Shown in pieces: positions 8,189 to 17,553 of a stretch of DNA of 38,160 bases. The notes beneath the pieces were generated by a model. The model worked only from the letters and a program-made list of their open reading frames with translations. It was not told the DNA's origin and searched no databases. The DNA lies in NCBI GenBank assembly GCA_027452125.1, contig DAIDGZ010000073.1:1-38160 (forward strand). The letters run 5' to 3'. Both the position numbers and the translations under genes were made by a program. The stretch's first letter is position 1; the number at the start of each line of letters is the position of its first letter. The stretch is from Acidobacteriaceae bacterium (lineage in GTDB: Bacteria; Acidobacteriota; Terriglobia; Terriglobales; Acidobacteriaceae).

Positions 8189-9832
8189 TTACACTTGCAC
8201 CTTCACGGCGATGGGGAATCTGCGCCCCATGCCAAAGGACTTTGCCGTGACCTTGAGCACCGGCGCGGCCTGCTGGCGCTTGTACTCCGAGCGCTCAATC
8301 AGGCGCACCATCTGCCGCACCAGGTCTATCGGAAACCCATGATCCCGGGCAATCTGCTCGGGTGTCTCGTAGCGCTCCACGTACGCTTCTACGATCGGGT
8401 CCAGCATCTCATACGGGGGCAGTGAGTCGGTATCCTTTTGTCCCGGGCGAAGCTCCGCCGACGGTGGCTTGGTCAGGATCGCTTCCGGAATCACCTCGCC
8501 CTCCCGGTTCAGCCAGCGGCACACGGCATAGACCCGCGTCTTCACCAGGTCCCCGATCACGGCCAGCGCGCCCACCATGTCGCCATAGAGCGTGCAGTAA
8601 CCCGCCGCCATCTCTGACTTGTTCCCCGTGGTCAGCACCAGGGCGCCAAACTTGTTGGAGAGCGCCATCAATAGGGTGCCGCGGATGCGCGGCTGGATAT
8701 TTTCTTCGGTCAGGTCCGCAGCCAGCCCGGCAAAGAGCGGCTCCAGCGTGCGCGTAAACTCGGCAAAAATACCCGTAATTCCCAGAACCTCAAACCGGAT
8801 GCCCAGATTGGCGGCCAGGATGCGGCTGTCGTCGATCGAGCCGCTGGAGGAATACGGGCTGGGCATGCCCACCGCAATCACATTCTCCGCACCCAGTGCA
8901 TCGCAGGCGATAGCCGCCACCAGCGCCGAGTCTATGCCGCCGCTCAGCCCCACCAGCACCTTGCGAAAGCCGCATTTGCGCACGTAGTCGCGCGTGCCCA
9001 GCACCAACGCTCGATAGGCGCCCTCGGTATCGTCGTCCTCCGGCTCGGCAATCGCCGGCGCGGCAAAAGGATCCACCAGGACCAGGTCCTCCTCAAAGGA
9101 CCGGGCCTGCGCAATCAGTTCGCCGCGGCCATTCAGGGCCAGCGAGGACCCGTCAAACACCAGGCTGTCGTTGCCGCCCACCTGGTTGCACAGCAGAACC
9201 GGCACGCCGTCGCGGCGGGCAATCGCCGCCAGCATCTCCCGCCGGATGCGCCGCTTGCCGTGCCAGAATGGCGATGAGGAGAGGTTGATGTGCAGCGCGG
9301 CTCCCTGTCGCATCAGCTCTTCCACGGGATCGACCCGGTACAGGCGCCGCGGCCAGAAGCTCTTGTCGTTCCAGGCATCCTCGCAGATGCTGATCGCCAG
9401 GCGCACGCCTTCCAGTTCCACAATCTTCTGGCTGGATGCCGGGGCAAAATAGCGCTGCTCGTCAAATACGTCGTAGAAAGGCAGCAGGCGCTTATGCTGC
9501 TCCAGCAGCACCTTGCCCTTGTCCAGCAGCACAGCCGCATTCACGGCAGGCTTGCCCGAGTCTCCAGTGGACGGCAGAGCCACTCCCACCAGCAAAGCCG
9601 TGGACAAGCTCCGGGAAGCCTCGACCAGTTCCTGCAGTGCTGAGCTGCACCGCGCCAGAAAGCTGGGCTTTTCCAAAAGGTCGGCCGGCGGATAGCCGCA
9701 GATAGCAAGTTCAGGGAACACCGTCAGCCGCGCACCCTGCTCCGCGGCGCGGCGGCTGGCGTCCACAATTTTTTCCAGGTTTCCGGTAAAATCCCCGACC
9801 GTTGGATCGATCTGGGCAAGCGCGATCTTCAC
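8189..9832 (-). CDS. nadE: Glutamine-dependent NAD+ synthetase
   Basis: Nitrilase domain (VKIALAQIDPTVGDFTGNLEKI, FPELAICGYPPADLL) plus synthetase domain (VLVGLSGGIDSALVAAIACDALG, TTGNKSEMAAGYCTLYGDMVGAL, KPPSAELRPGQKDTDSLPPYE). GTG start at 9832 is likely; the ORF extends to 9919. Confidence 0.95.
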   Translation of the reverse strand: MKIALAQIDPTVGDFTGNLEKIVDASRRAAEQGARLTVFPELAICGYPPADLLEKPSFLARCSSALQELVEASRSLSTALLVGVALPSTGDSGKPAVNAAVLLDKGKVLLEQHKRLLPFYDVFDEQRYFAPASSQKIVELEGVRLAISICEDAWNDKSFWPRRLYRVDPVEELMRQGAALHINLSSSPFWHGKRRIRREMLAAIARRDGVPVLLCNQVGGNDSLVFDGSSLALNGRGELIAQARSFEEDLVLVDPFAAPAIAEPEDDDTEGAYRALVLGTRDYVRKCGFRKVLVGLSGGIDSALVAAIACDALGAENVIAVGMPSPYSSSGSIDDSRILAANLGIRFEVLGITGIFAEFTRTLEPLFAGLAADLTEENIQPRIRGTLLMALSNKFGALVLTTGNKSEMAAGYCTLYGDMVGALAVIGDLVKTRVYAVCRWLNREGEVIPEAILTKPPSAELRPGQKDTDSLPPYEMLDPIVEAYVERYETPEQIARDHGFPIDLVRQMVRLIERSEYKRQQAAPVLKVTAKSFGMGRRFPIAVKVQV

Positions 9833-9899
9833 CTGTTCAGTGTAATTGCCGCCGCTTGGAACGTGCCTGAAAATCCATTCCGCAGCCCGCCACGGGGCA

Positions 9900-11417
9900 T
9901 CAGGAGCCGGTTCCGGCAATCACCACGCCGATGGTGCGCAGGATGATCTTCACATCCAGCCAGATCGTCCAGTTCTCGATATAGGCCATGTCCAGCGACA
10001 CATAGTTGTCGAACGAGGGGTCCTTGCGGCCCTGCACCTGCCAAAGACCTGTAATGCCCGGCAGCACATCCAGGCGGCGCAGATGGTTCAGCTTGTACTC
10101 CTTCACCTCGCTAGCCAGTGGCGGACGCGGACCCACCACGCTCATATCGCCAGACAGCACGTTGAAAAACTGCGGCAGTTCGTCAATCGAGTACTTGCGC
10201 AGAAAGCGGCCGAGCCGGGTGATCCGCGGGTCATTCGACACCTTGAAGAGCACTCCGTCGCGCTCGTTCATGTGCATGATCTCCGCCAGGCGCCGGTCCG
10301 CGTCACGCACCATGGTGCGAAACTTGATGCAGCGAAAGACGTTGCCCCGCTTGCCAATCCGGTCCGAGGAGTAGAAAATCGGCCCCGGCGAGTCCAGCTT
10401 GATGGCAATCGCCACCGCCAGCAGCAGCGGCGAGATCAGCAGCACCACCGTCCCGGCAAACAGGATATCCATCACCCGCTTGATCACCAGGCCGCCCTCC
10501 GGCAACTGCCGGCACTGCAACGGGATCGTGGGAAACTGCCCGATATATTCCACCGGACTGTTCCAGACCAGTCCATCGTAAAGATCGGGCACCACGCGCA
10601 GATCCACGCGATGATTCCGTGCCTTCTTCATCACCGCATTCACCACCCCAGGCTCACAGGAGGCGGTGAAGAAGATCTCATCCACAAAGTACTTGCGCAC
10701 CTGATCAAACATCGTCTCGATAGAGCCAACTACGTCGCCATCTTCCTCCGGCGAGGCCTCTTCCCCTTCCAGCCGGATGAAGCCCTTGAAGTTGTACCCC
10801 AGATGCCGGATGTTCTGCAGGTGATGGCGCAGCGCATGCGCCTCCGGCCCGGTGCCCACAATCAGCACATTCCGCGTGTCCACGCCGCGCTCAAAGCGGC
10901 GATAGAGCGTGAGCCGGTAGACCAGGCGCCGCACGCCGAGCGTCACCGTGACCAGTCCTACCGTGAGCAACACGATGCCGCGCGGAACGTCAGAACCGTG
11001 CAGCATGTACAGCGTACACATCAGCAGCAACCCCGAAAGCGCACAGGCCTGCAGGCTCAGCTTCTGTTCCAACAGGATGCTGGTGATGCGCCGCGGCTCA
11101 TACAGGCGCAAGCGACGGCTGACAATCAGGAGCGTCGCAGTATATCCGCAGACCAGCGCAAGCAGCAGCCAGACAGGCCGCCCCTGGATCAGGGTTCCGT
11201 GCCAGAAGCTCTTCGCCTCGGCGGCCGGCCCGGCGTGAAATTCGCGCACCGTAGCCACCACCACGGCAGCCAGCACGGTCAGCGCATCGGCCACCATCCA
11301 CGCGATCTCTCTGCCGCGGGGATGATTGCCGATCGCGGCGGCAAGCCCGTCACTTCGCTCCGGAGATGAGCCCTGAGACGGCGGCGTTTGCTGGATTTCC
11401 GGATTCCCCCCCTGCAT
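9900..11417 (-). CDS. Undecaprenyl-phosphate sugar phosphotransferase / exopolysaccharide polyprenyl glycosylphosphotransferase (WcaJ-like)
   Basis: N-terminal TM region, nucleotide-binding-like core, C-terminal KRVMDILFAGTVVLLISPLLLAVAIAIKLDSPGPIFY...IKFRTM...RKYSIDELPQFFNVLSGDMSVVGPRPPLASEV. Confidence 0.93.
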   Translation of the reverse strand: MQGGNPEIQQTPPSQGSSPERSDGLAAAIGNHPRGREIAWMVADALTVLAAVVVATVREFHAGPAAEAKSFWHGTLIQGRPVWLLLALVCGYTATLLIVSRRLRLYEPRRITSILLEQKLSLQACALSGLLLMCTLYMLHGSDVPRGIVLLTVGLVTVTLGVRRLVYRLTLYRRFERGVDTRNVLIVGTGPEAHALRHHLQNIRHLGYNFKGFIRLEGEEASPEEDGDVVGSIETMFDQVRKYFVDEIFFTASCEPGVVNAVMKKARNHRVDLRVVPDLYDGLVWNSPVEYIGQFPTIPLQCRQLPEGGLVIKRVMDILFAGTVVLLISPLLLAVAIAIKLDSPGPIFYSSDRIGKRGNVFRCIKFRTMVRDADRRLAEIMHMNERDGVLFKVSNDPRITRLGRFLRKYSIDELPQFFNVLSGDMSVVGPRPPLASEVKEYKLNHLRRLDVLPGITGLWQVQGRKDPSFDNYVSLDMAYIENWTIWLDVKIILRTIGVVIAGTGS

Positions 11418-11893
11418 GGCACTAACCTCTCAATTGCCCGACCTGAATACATTGCGGCTTCCGCAGAATTCCCCGCAGATCATCACCACCGCGCTGGAGC
11501 CAAACGAGATAAGGCGCGCGCAGCGACGGCTGCACCTCGTCCTCTTGCATCGCAAACTGCCTGGCCCGTGCCGATCGACTCCGTTTTCAGCTCTTTCGGT
11601 GGAATACGCCAGTCATTCCGGGGGAGGAATGAGGGAACCCTGACGCGTGCCCGCCGAAGCATCCCAATAAGCCTAAGCCATCCAGGCTCTTCCGGCAGAT
11701 CGGCTTATCTGCCGCGCGAACCGAGTATACCAATGTTGCGCAAGGACTTCAGTTCCACCTTTGTGGGACTGGAATCGCCCCGAACGCTCTGAACTGAAGG
11801 AGGAAACCTGCTGGATTATAGCGCGGCGCTCATCGAAGAGTCGCTCAATTTCGCTTTTTGCAACATGCTTTCACAGGCCACCGTCCATCGCCG

Positions 11894-12754
11894 TCACACT
11901 GCCGGCAATTGGTAGGCGTCCAGGGTCAGAAACTCCTGAATATGCGGATCATCCGAGTGGAGGAAGCCTTCCAGCGGCCCAAAGAACTGCGCGCGGCCCT
12001 GGTGCAGGAACAGCACCGTATCGGCCAGCCGCTCGGCAAACCGCATGTCGTGCGTCACCACGATGCTGGTGAATCCCAGTTGCCGCTTGAGCCGCTGAAT
12101 CAGATCGCCCAGCCGGCGCGCGATCAGCGGATCGACCATGGTCGTCGGCTCGTCGTAGAGAACCACCTCCGGCTGCGCCGCCAGCGCCCGGGCCATGGCC
12201 ACCGCCCGCTTGCGCCCTGTGGAAAGGCTGGCTGGCAGGGCCTCCACCACATCTTCGGCGCCCACCAGTTCAATCAACTGGTCGACAAGCTGGTTCAGTT
12301 GGTCCTCGTCCAGGCCTCCCCGCTCCCGCAGTGGAAATGCCACGTTCTCCCGCACGCTCAGCGAGTCGAACAGCGCTCCGTTCTGGAAGACCATGGTGAT
12401 CCGCTTCCGAACCTCCCGCATGCCCTCCTCCGGCATGTCCGAGATCTCCTGCCCGTCAAAGTGAATCGAGCCCGCGTCCGGCTTCAGAAAGCCCATCAAC
12501 AAGCGCAGCGAGACAGACTTGCCCACGCCGCTTCGCCCCAGGATGCACAACGTCCGGCCCCGCTCCACGTGAAAGCTCACATCCTCCAGCACGGCGCGCC
12601 CGTTGAACGCAATGTCAATATTGCGGAACACGATCAGCGGCTCGCCCGGCGCAGCGGACTCCTGCGCCGCGGCCTCCGTGGGCGTCTCCGCCAGCACTTC
12701 AGCCAGTTCAGGGTTGATCTCCGGAATCGAGGAAGAATCGGACATGCGCTGCAA
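11894..12754 (-). CDS. MlaF-like ABC transporter ATP-binding protein (divergent signature motif LSTGR)
   Basis: Walker A LGRSGVGKS, Q-loop MVFQNGALFDSLSVRENVAFPL (Mla/Mkl type), signature LSTGRKRAVAMARAL, Walker B VVLYDEPT, H-loop VVTHD. Confidence 0.9.
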   Translation of the reverse strand: MQRMSDSSSIPEINPELAEVLAETPTEAAAQESAAPGEPLIVFRNIDIAFNGRAVLEDVSFHVERGRTLCILGRSGVGKSVSLRLLMGFLKPDAGSIHFDGQEISDMPEEGMREVRKRITMVFQNGALFDSLSVRENVAFPLRERGGLDEDQLNQLVDQLIELVGAEDVVEALPASLSTGRKRAVAMARALAAQPEVVLYDEPTTMVDPLIARRLGDLIQRLKRQLGFTSIVVTHDMRFAERLADTVLFLHQGRAQFFGPLEGFLHSDDPHIQEFLTLDAYQLPAV

Positions 12755-12759
12755 TCAGC

Positions 12760-13410
12760 TTACGCGAGCAGCGCCCCCGGCTGCATCCGGGCTAGCCGCA
12801 GAGCCTCCGCCGTATTCACATTCAGGAACCACCGCCCCACGGGCAGCCCGGCCGGATGCGCGGCATGACCCGCTTGGGCAATCCACTCCGCTGGCAGGAT
12901 GCTCAGCGGCTTCCCCGCCGTCTCCGCCGCCGCGCGCCACGCGGCAAAGCATCCCAGATCTCCCGCCTGCAAACGCATCTGCAACACCGCCAGCGCCGTC
13001 CGCGCCACCACCGCCGGAAAGGTCTGGGCGTAGCCCGCCGAAGCCGCCAGCGTCACCGCGCGGCCCGTCACCTGGGCGTGGTGCAGCATATAGGCCAGCA
13101 GCGAGGCAGGCAGCAGCGGCGCATCCACCGGCAGAAAAACCGCCCACTCCGTGTGCATTGACTCCAGAGCGGCGCAGATGCCGCCCAGCGGTCCGTGTCC
13201 CGGCTCGGCATCCTGCACCACAGGAGCGAACGCCGCCAGTTCCTGGGCCCGTGCGCCAGCAATCGCCACCCGTTCCACACCTGCCTCCCGCAGAGTGGCC
13301 AGCGCCTGCTCCACCAGCGTGCGCTGGCCCCAGGGCAACAGCGCTTTGTCCTGCCCCATGCGGCTGGAGGCGCCTCCGGCCAGCACAAAGCCGGTAGCGT
13401 CCTGCCTCAC
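12760..13410 (-). CDS. mobA: Molybdenum cofactor guanylyltransferase
   Basis: GFVLAGGASSRMGQDKALLPWGQRTLVEQAL, EPGHGPLGGICAALES, FLPVDAPLLPASLL, VNTAEAL. Confidence 0.9.
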   Translation of the reverse strand: MRQDATGFVLAGGASSRMGQDKALLPWGQRTLVEQALATLREAGVERVAIAGARAQELAAFAPVVQDAEPGHGPLGGICAALESMHTEWAVFLPVDAPLLPASLLAYMLHHAQVTGRAVTLAASAGYAQTFPAVVARTALAVLQMRLQAGDLGCFAAWRAAAETAGKPLSILPAEWIAQAGHAAHPAGLPVGRWFLNVNTAEALRLARMQPGALLA

Positions 13411-14774
13411 CGTCCCGCCTCCTCCAGAAAGCGGATCAGCGATTCAATCCCCAGGGCAAAGTTGGTCAGGTTGAACTTTTCATTCGGCGCGTGCAGGTTG
13501 TCATCAGGCAAACCAAAGCCCATCATCACGCTGGACAGCCCCAGGTGCCGGTCAAAGTCGCCCACAATCGGAATCGATCCGCCCGACCGGATGAACACCG
13601 TCTCCTTGCCCCACACCTCATGCAGCGCCCGTGTCGCCGCCTGTATGTAGCGGTTGTCCGTGGGCACCAGGCAGGGGTCGCCCGAGTGGATCAGCCGCAC
13701 CTCCACCTCGACGCCCGGCGGCGCAATCTGTTCCACGTAGCTCTTGTAGAGCGCAAAGCTCCCCGCCGGCGTCATCCCCGGCACCAGGCGCATAGACACC
13801 TTGGCCAGCGCCCGCGCCGGAATCACCGTCTTGGCCCCCGCCCCCGTAAACCCGCCCGGCATCCCGTGCACATCCAGCGTCGGCCGCGCCCACGTCCGCT
13901 CCAGCACAGTGAATCCCCGTTCGCCCACCAGCGTGCGCGACCCCACCTCGGCAATGCGGTACTGCTCCTCGTCAAAGGGCAGGCTGCGCCACGCGGCCAG
14001 TTCATCCTCGCTGGGTGGAAGAATGCCGTCGTAGAACCCCGGGATGAGGATGTGCCCCTCCTCGTCCTTCAGTTTGGCCACCATCTGCGCCAGCGCCACA
14101 AAGGGATTTGGCACCGCGCCGCCGTACATGCCGGAGTGCAGGTCAGTCTTCGCTCCGCGCACCTCCAGTTCGGTATAGATCATGCCCCGCAGCCCCACGC
14201 ACAGCGTCGGCAGGCCCGGCGCAAACATCTCCGTGTCGCACACCAGCGCAAAGTCCGCGGCCAGCTCCGGCGGCTTGCTGGCCACATAGGCCGCAATCCC
14301 TTCGCCGCCCACTTCCTCCTCGCCCTCCAGCAGCACCCGCACGTTGATGGGCAATCCACCGGTGGCCAGTAGGCTCTCCAGCGCCTTCACCTGCGCCCAT
14401 ACCTGCCCCTTGTCATCTACCGCGCCGCGCGCGTAGAGATTCCCATTGCGTTCCTGCGGCTCAAAGGGCGGCGCCACCCACTCCTCCAGCGGATCGGGGG
14501 GCTGCACGTCGTAGTGCCCATACACCAGCGTCGTCGGCTTGCCCGCGGCATGCAGCCAGTCGGCGTAGACCATCGGGTGGCCCTCCGTCTCAATCAGCCG
14601 TACATGCTCCATGCCTATGCGCTGCAGCTCCGCCGCCAGCGACTCCGCAGCTTTGCGGCAATCATCCTTGTGCTCGGGCAGGGTGGATATGGAAGGAATG
14701 CGCAGCAGCGCCTTCAACTCGTCAAGGAAACGCCGATGGTTCTGGCGGGCAAATGCAATCGCGGATGAGGACAT
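13407..14774 (-). CDS. M20 family dipeptidase
   Basis: TLVYGHYDVQPPDPLEEWVAPPFEPQERNGNLYARGAVDDKGQ, LLEGEEEVGGEGI, TDLHSGMYGGAVPNP. Start MSSSAIAFARQ; 4-bp overlap with mobA. The ORF extends to 14978. Confidence 0.93.
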   Translation of the reverse strand: MSSSAIAFARQNHRRFLDELKALLRIPSISTLPEHKDDCRKAAESLAAELQRIGMEHVRLIETEGHPMVYADWLHAAGKPTTLVYGHYDVQPPDPLEEWVAPPFEPQERNGNLYARGAVDDKGQVWAQVKALESLLATGGLPINVRVLLEGEEEVGGEGIAAYVASKPPELAADFALVCDTEMFAPGLPTLCVGLRGMIYTELEVRGAKTDLHSGMYGGAVPNPFVALAQMVAKLKDEEGHILIPGFYDGILPPSEDELAAWRSLPFDEEQYRIAEVGSRTLVGERGFTVLERTWARPTLDVHGMPGGFTGAGAKTVIPARALAKVSMRLVPGMTPAGSFALYKSYVEQIAPPGVEVEVRLIHSGDPCLVPTDNRYIQAATRALHEVWGKETVFIRSGGSIPIVGDFDRHLGLSSVMMGFGLPDDNLHAPNEKFNLTNFALGIESLIRFLEEAGR

Positions 14775-15024
14775 AAGCGGACTCCCTTTCTGCAACTCCG
14801 GCAAAAGAAAAGTATAGGCCGCAAACCCGCTCTCCTCCTGTGATTGCCTTCCCCGCCCGTCTGTGAGACGATGGAGCCGTTCGCAGACCCCTCTGCCTTG
14901 CTGTACTGACGTCTTTCCCCATCCGCATTCCAGCAACTCATCCGGCCAACCTGGCAACGCGCAGCATGCACTCAGCATGCGTGTTCAGACCTGCTGTCCC
15001 GGCTGATATCACAGGGAGAGACGT

Positions 15025-15276
15025 ATGCCCGCTTCCATCGACACACCTTTGTATGACCACATCATCCCGGTAGGCGAGTTTATCCTCGCGCAGAGCCCCG
15101 CGCTCGCCGCCGGCATGATCCTTCAGACCGGCGCGGCCGCCATTGGCCTGGCCGCCCTCAACGCCGCCAACGCCCAGCAGCAGCTCAACATCCTCGCCCA
15201 GGCGGTAACAACCATGTGCGCCACCGAACTGCTTGCCGGTGAGGAAATCGACAGCACGCCCGCGAGGACCGCATGA
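15025..15276 (+). CDS. Reb-like (R-body / killing-trait) small protein, paralog 1
   Basis: SD agggaga. DHIIPVGEFILAQSPALAAGMILQTGAAAIGLAALNAANAQQQLNILAQAVTTMCATELL aligns by eye with the RebB-like protein immediately downstream (NA..AQQQ.N..AQA.TTM). Confidence 0.75.
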   Translation: MPASIDTPLYDHIIPVGEFILAQSPALAAGMILQTGAAAIGLAALNAANAQQQLNILAQAVTTMCATELLAGEEIDSTPARTA

Positions 15277-15308
15277 CCCAATCCGACTCATCCCAGGAGA
15301 ACACCGCA

Positions 15309-15614
15309 ATGGCAAATCCCACACCGGTCAACAACCAGATCACCGACGCCGTCACCCAGGCCAACACCAAAGTGCTGGGCGAAGCGCCTGCCGTCGCCAT
15401 GGGCAGCCTGTACCAGAGCACCGCGCACGCCCTGGGGCTGGCCATGGAGAATGCCGTGTCCGCGCAGCAGCAAAGCAATGTCACCGCACAAGCCGCCACC
15501 ACCATGGGGGTTGCGACACTCTATTCGCTGGATACAGCCGCTGCCGGAGTAGCCACCCACAAGACGCTCTCCGACCTGCAGGCCACTCTCGCGCCGGCCG
15601 CCAAACAAAGCTAA
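15309..15614 (+). CDS. rebB: RebB-like R-body protein, paralog 2
   Basis: VNNQITDAVTQANTKVLGEAPAVAMGSLYQSTAHALGLAMENAVSAQQQSNVTAQAATTMGVATLYSLDTAAAG is the canonical RebB pattern. SD caggaga upstream of ATG 15309; an in-frame ATG at 15273 overlaps the upstream stop. Confidence 0.88.
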   Translation: MANPTPVNNQITDAVTQANTKVLGEAPAVAMGSLYQSTAHALGLAMENAVSAQQQSNVTAQAATTMGVATLYSLDTAAAGVATHKTLSDLQATLAPAAKQS

Positions 15615-15626
15615 CGCGAAAGGACG

Positions 15627-15962
15627 ATGGGGATGATCGACGAAACGCAACACACCCGACTGCCCGCAGCGGAAGCGAACGCTCTGCGCATCGCGGTTCT
15701 GCAATCTATGGCCGTGGCGCTGAGCCTTACTCTGCACAACGCCGTCGCCGAGCAGCAACACAGCCAGATTCTCCGCAACGCCATCACCAGCGCTGCCGCC
15801 AAGGCCATTCTCCAGGGCAAACGGGCCGAAGCGGAAGAGCTGCTCAACCTGGCCAGTTCAAAGCTGGTGGCGCCCAACCTCACAGCCATGATGGCTGAGG
15901 TAAAGGCCTATCTTGAAACCGTAGAGAAGCAATTGCAGGAGCATGCACTCGAATTGGCCTGA
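15627..15962 (+). CDS. Reb-like protein, paralog 3 with C-terminal helical extension
   Basis: LRIAVLQSMAVALSLTLHNAVAEQQHSQILRNAITSAAAKAILQGK aligns by eye with the Reb core, followed by a helical, charged C-terminus. SD aaagga. Confidence 0.65.
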   Translation: MGMIDETQHTRLPAAEANALRIAVLQSMAVALSLTLHNAVAEQQHSQILRNAITSAAAKAILQGKRAEAEELLNLASSKLVAPNLTAMMAEVKAYLETVEKQLQEHALELA

Positions 15963-15981
15963 TGAGCTCGCTCCATCGTCT

Positions 15982-16018
15982 GCGCTGTTAGGGCGTACGT
16001 TACACGTCCTAATAGCGC
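15982..16018. terminator. Stem-loop at the end of the reb cluster / rhodanese 3' end
   Basis: gcgctgttagggcgt / acgttac / acgtcctaatagcgc: 15-bp stem with two G-U wobbles. Confidence 0.55.
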
Positions 16019-16332
16019 GGAACCTTTGGATCGATCTCGCGCGACCAGGCGTCAATGCCGCCGCGCATGGACTGTGCCTGTTCAAACCCCTGGTTGCGCA
16101 GCCATACCGTCACACCCATCGAGCGCACACCGTGATGGCACAGAATCAGCAGCCGCTCATCCGGGTCCAGCTCCTGGTGCGCCCGCGCGGAAACATCTCC
16201 CATGGGCATCAGCAGGCATCCTTCGATGCGCGTCCGCTCAAACTCCCACGGCTCGCGCACGTCAATGATGCGCGCCGTGCCTTCCTTCACCAGTTCAGCC
16301 GCCTCTGCGGCGCTAATCTCGTAGTCCAGCAT
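16009..16332 (-). CDS. Rhodanese-like domain protein
   Basis: EGTARIIDVREPWEFERTRIEGCLLMPMGDV, LLILCHHGVRSMGVTVWLRNQGFEQAQSMRGGIDAW (CHHGVRS loop). Confidence 0.92.
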   Translation of the reverse strand: MLDYEISAAEAAELVKEGTARIIDVREPWEFERTRIEGCLLMPMGDVSARAHQELDPDERLLILCHHGVRSMGVTVWLRNQGFEQAQSMRGGIDAWSREIDPKVPRY

Positions 16333-16362
16333 AGTTCCAGTGTAGGGCAGTCCGGCCCGCTC

Positions 16363-17553
16363 TCAATACGCGCCGATGCCGGTCAGATGCTGGCCCAGAA
16401 TCAGCGTATGGATGTCGTGCGTGCCCTCATACGTCTTCACGGACTCCAGGTTCATCATGTGCCGCATGATCGGGTAGTCCTCGGTGATGCCGTTGGCGCC
16501 CAGAATATCGCGAGCCAGCCGCGCGCACTCCAGCGCCATCCACACATTGTTCCGCTTGGCCATGGAGATGTGCTGGTGCCCGGCCTTCTCCGCATCCTTC
16601 AGGCGGCCCACATGCAGTGACAGAAGCTGCGCCTTGCTGATCTCGCTGGCCATCCACACCAGCTTCTCCTGCACAATCTGGTGGCTCGCAATCGGCTGGT
16701 CATGAAACTGCTTTCTCATCTTGGCGTAGTTCAGCGCAGTCACATAGCAGTCCATGGCCGCGCCAATCGCCCCCCAGCTGATCCCGTAACGCGCCTGGTT
16801 CAGGCACATCAGCGCAGCCTTCAGACTGGTGGCTCCGGGCAGCAGATTTGCCTCCGGCACCCGCACCTCCTGCAGGCTCAGTCCGCCGGTCACTGAGGCG
16901 CGCAGACTCCACTTGCCGTGCACATCCTGCGCCGAAAAGCCCGGCCGGTCCGTCTCCACCAGAAATCCCCGCACCGAACTGCTGCTCTCCGGATCTTCTC
17001 CCTCCAGCTTGGCCCACACCACGGCCACATCCGCAATGGTGGCAGAGGTAATCCACATCTTTTCGCCGTTCAGGATGTACTCATCCCCTGATTTGCGGGC
17101 GCGCGTCGTCATGCCCGACGGGTTCGAGCCAAAACCCGGCTCGGTCAGCCCGAAGCAGCCAATTTTTTCCCCGCGGGCCAGGGCAGGTAGCCACCGGCTC
17201 TTCTGCTCCTCCGAACCAAACGTGTAGATGGGATACATCACCAGCGCGGACTGCACGCTGACAAAGCTGCGCAGGCCGCTGTCGCCGCGCTCCAGTTCCT
17301 GCATCACCAGCCCGTACTCCACGTTGGACATCCCGGCGCAGTCGTACCCCTGCAGATTGGCGCCATAAAAACCCAGCTCGCCCATCTGCGTCACCAACTC
17401 CCGCGGAAAGCGTCCCTCGCGAAAACACCCTTCGATGATCGGAATGACGTGATCGTCCACAAAATCACGCGTGGTTCGCCGGACAAGAAGCTCATCCTCC
17501 GTCAGGCTCGCATCCAGATGCAAAAAGTCGAATCCCTGAAACTTGAAGGCCAT
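16363..17553 (-). CDS. Acyl-CoA dehydrogenase, glutaryl-CoA dehydrogenase-like
   Basis: CFGLTEPGFGSNPSGMTTRA, GEKMWITSATIADVAVVWAK, YGISWGAIGAAMDCY, ANGITEDYPIMRHMMNLESVKTYEGTHDIHTLILGQHLTGIGAY. Confidence 0.93.
   Translation of the reverse strand: MAFKFQGFDFLHLDASLTEDELLVRRTTRDFVDDHVIPIIEGCFREGRFPRELVTQMGELGFYGANLQGYDCAGMSNVEYGLVMQELERGDSGLRSFVSVQSALVMYPIYTFGSEEQKSRWLPALARGEKIGCFGLTEPGFGSNPSGMTTRARKSGDEYILNGEKMWITSATIADVAVVWAKLEGEDPESSSSVRGFLVETDRPGFSAQDVHGKWSLRASVTGGLSLQEVRVPEANLLPGATSLKAALMCLNQARYGISWGAIGAAMDCYVTALNYAKMRKQFHDQPIASHQIVQEKLVWMASEISKAQLLSLHVGRLKDAEKAGHQHISMAKRNNVWMALECARLARDILGANGITEDYPIMRHMMNLESVKTYEGTHDIHTLILGQHLTGIGAY

Noticed and set aside
7070-8425. 451-aa plus-strand ORF
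   Set aside because: Antisense to the DsbA-like gene and the nadE end, and begins inside the terminator.
9846-11369. 507-aa plus-strand ORF
   Set aside because: Antisense to the clear sugar transferase on the minus strand. His/Gln/Arg-rich composition typical of antisense frames in GC-rich DNA.
11388-11893. Possible gene or riboswitch in the long gap upstream of the sugar transferase
   Set aside because: The ORFs look non-coding. I looked for a c-di-GMP-type riboswitch on the minus strand and could not recognise conserved elements.
13491-14372. 293-aa plus-strand ORF
   Set aside because: Antisense to the M20 peptidase; Arg/His-rich artefact.
14964-14980. Repeated gcatgc motif upstream of the reb cluster as a regulatory site or sigma-54 promoter
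   Set aside because: gcatgc is self-palindromic and short. The nearby tggcaacgcgcagc does not keep the GG-N10-GC spacing required for sigma-54.
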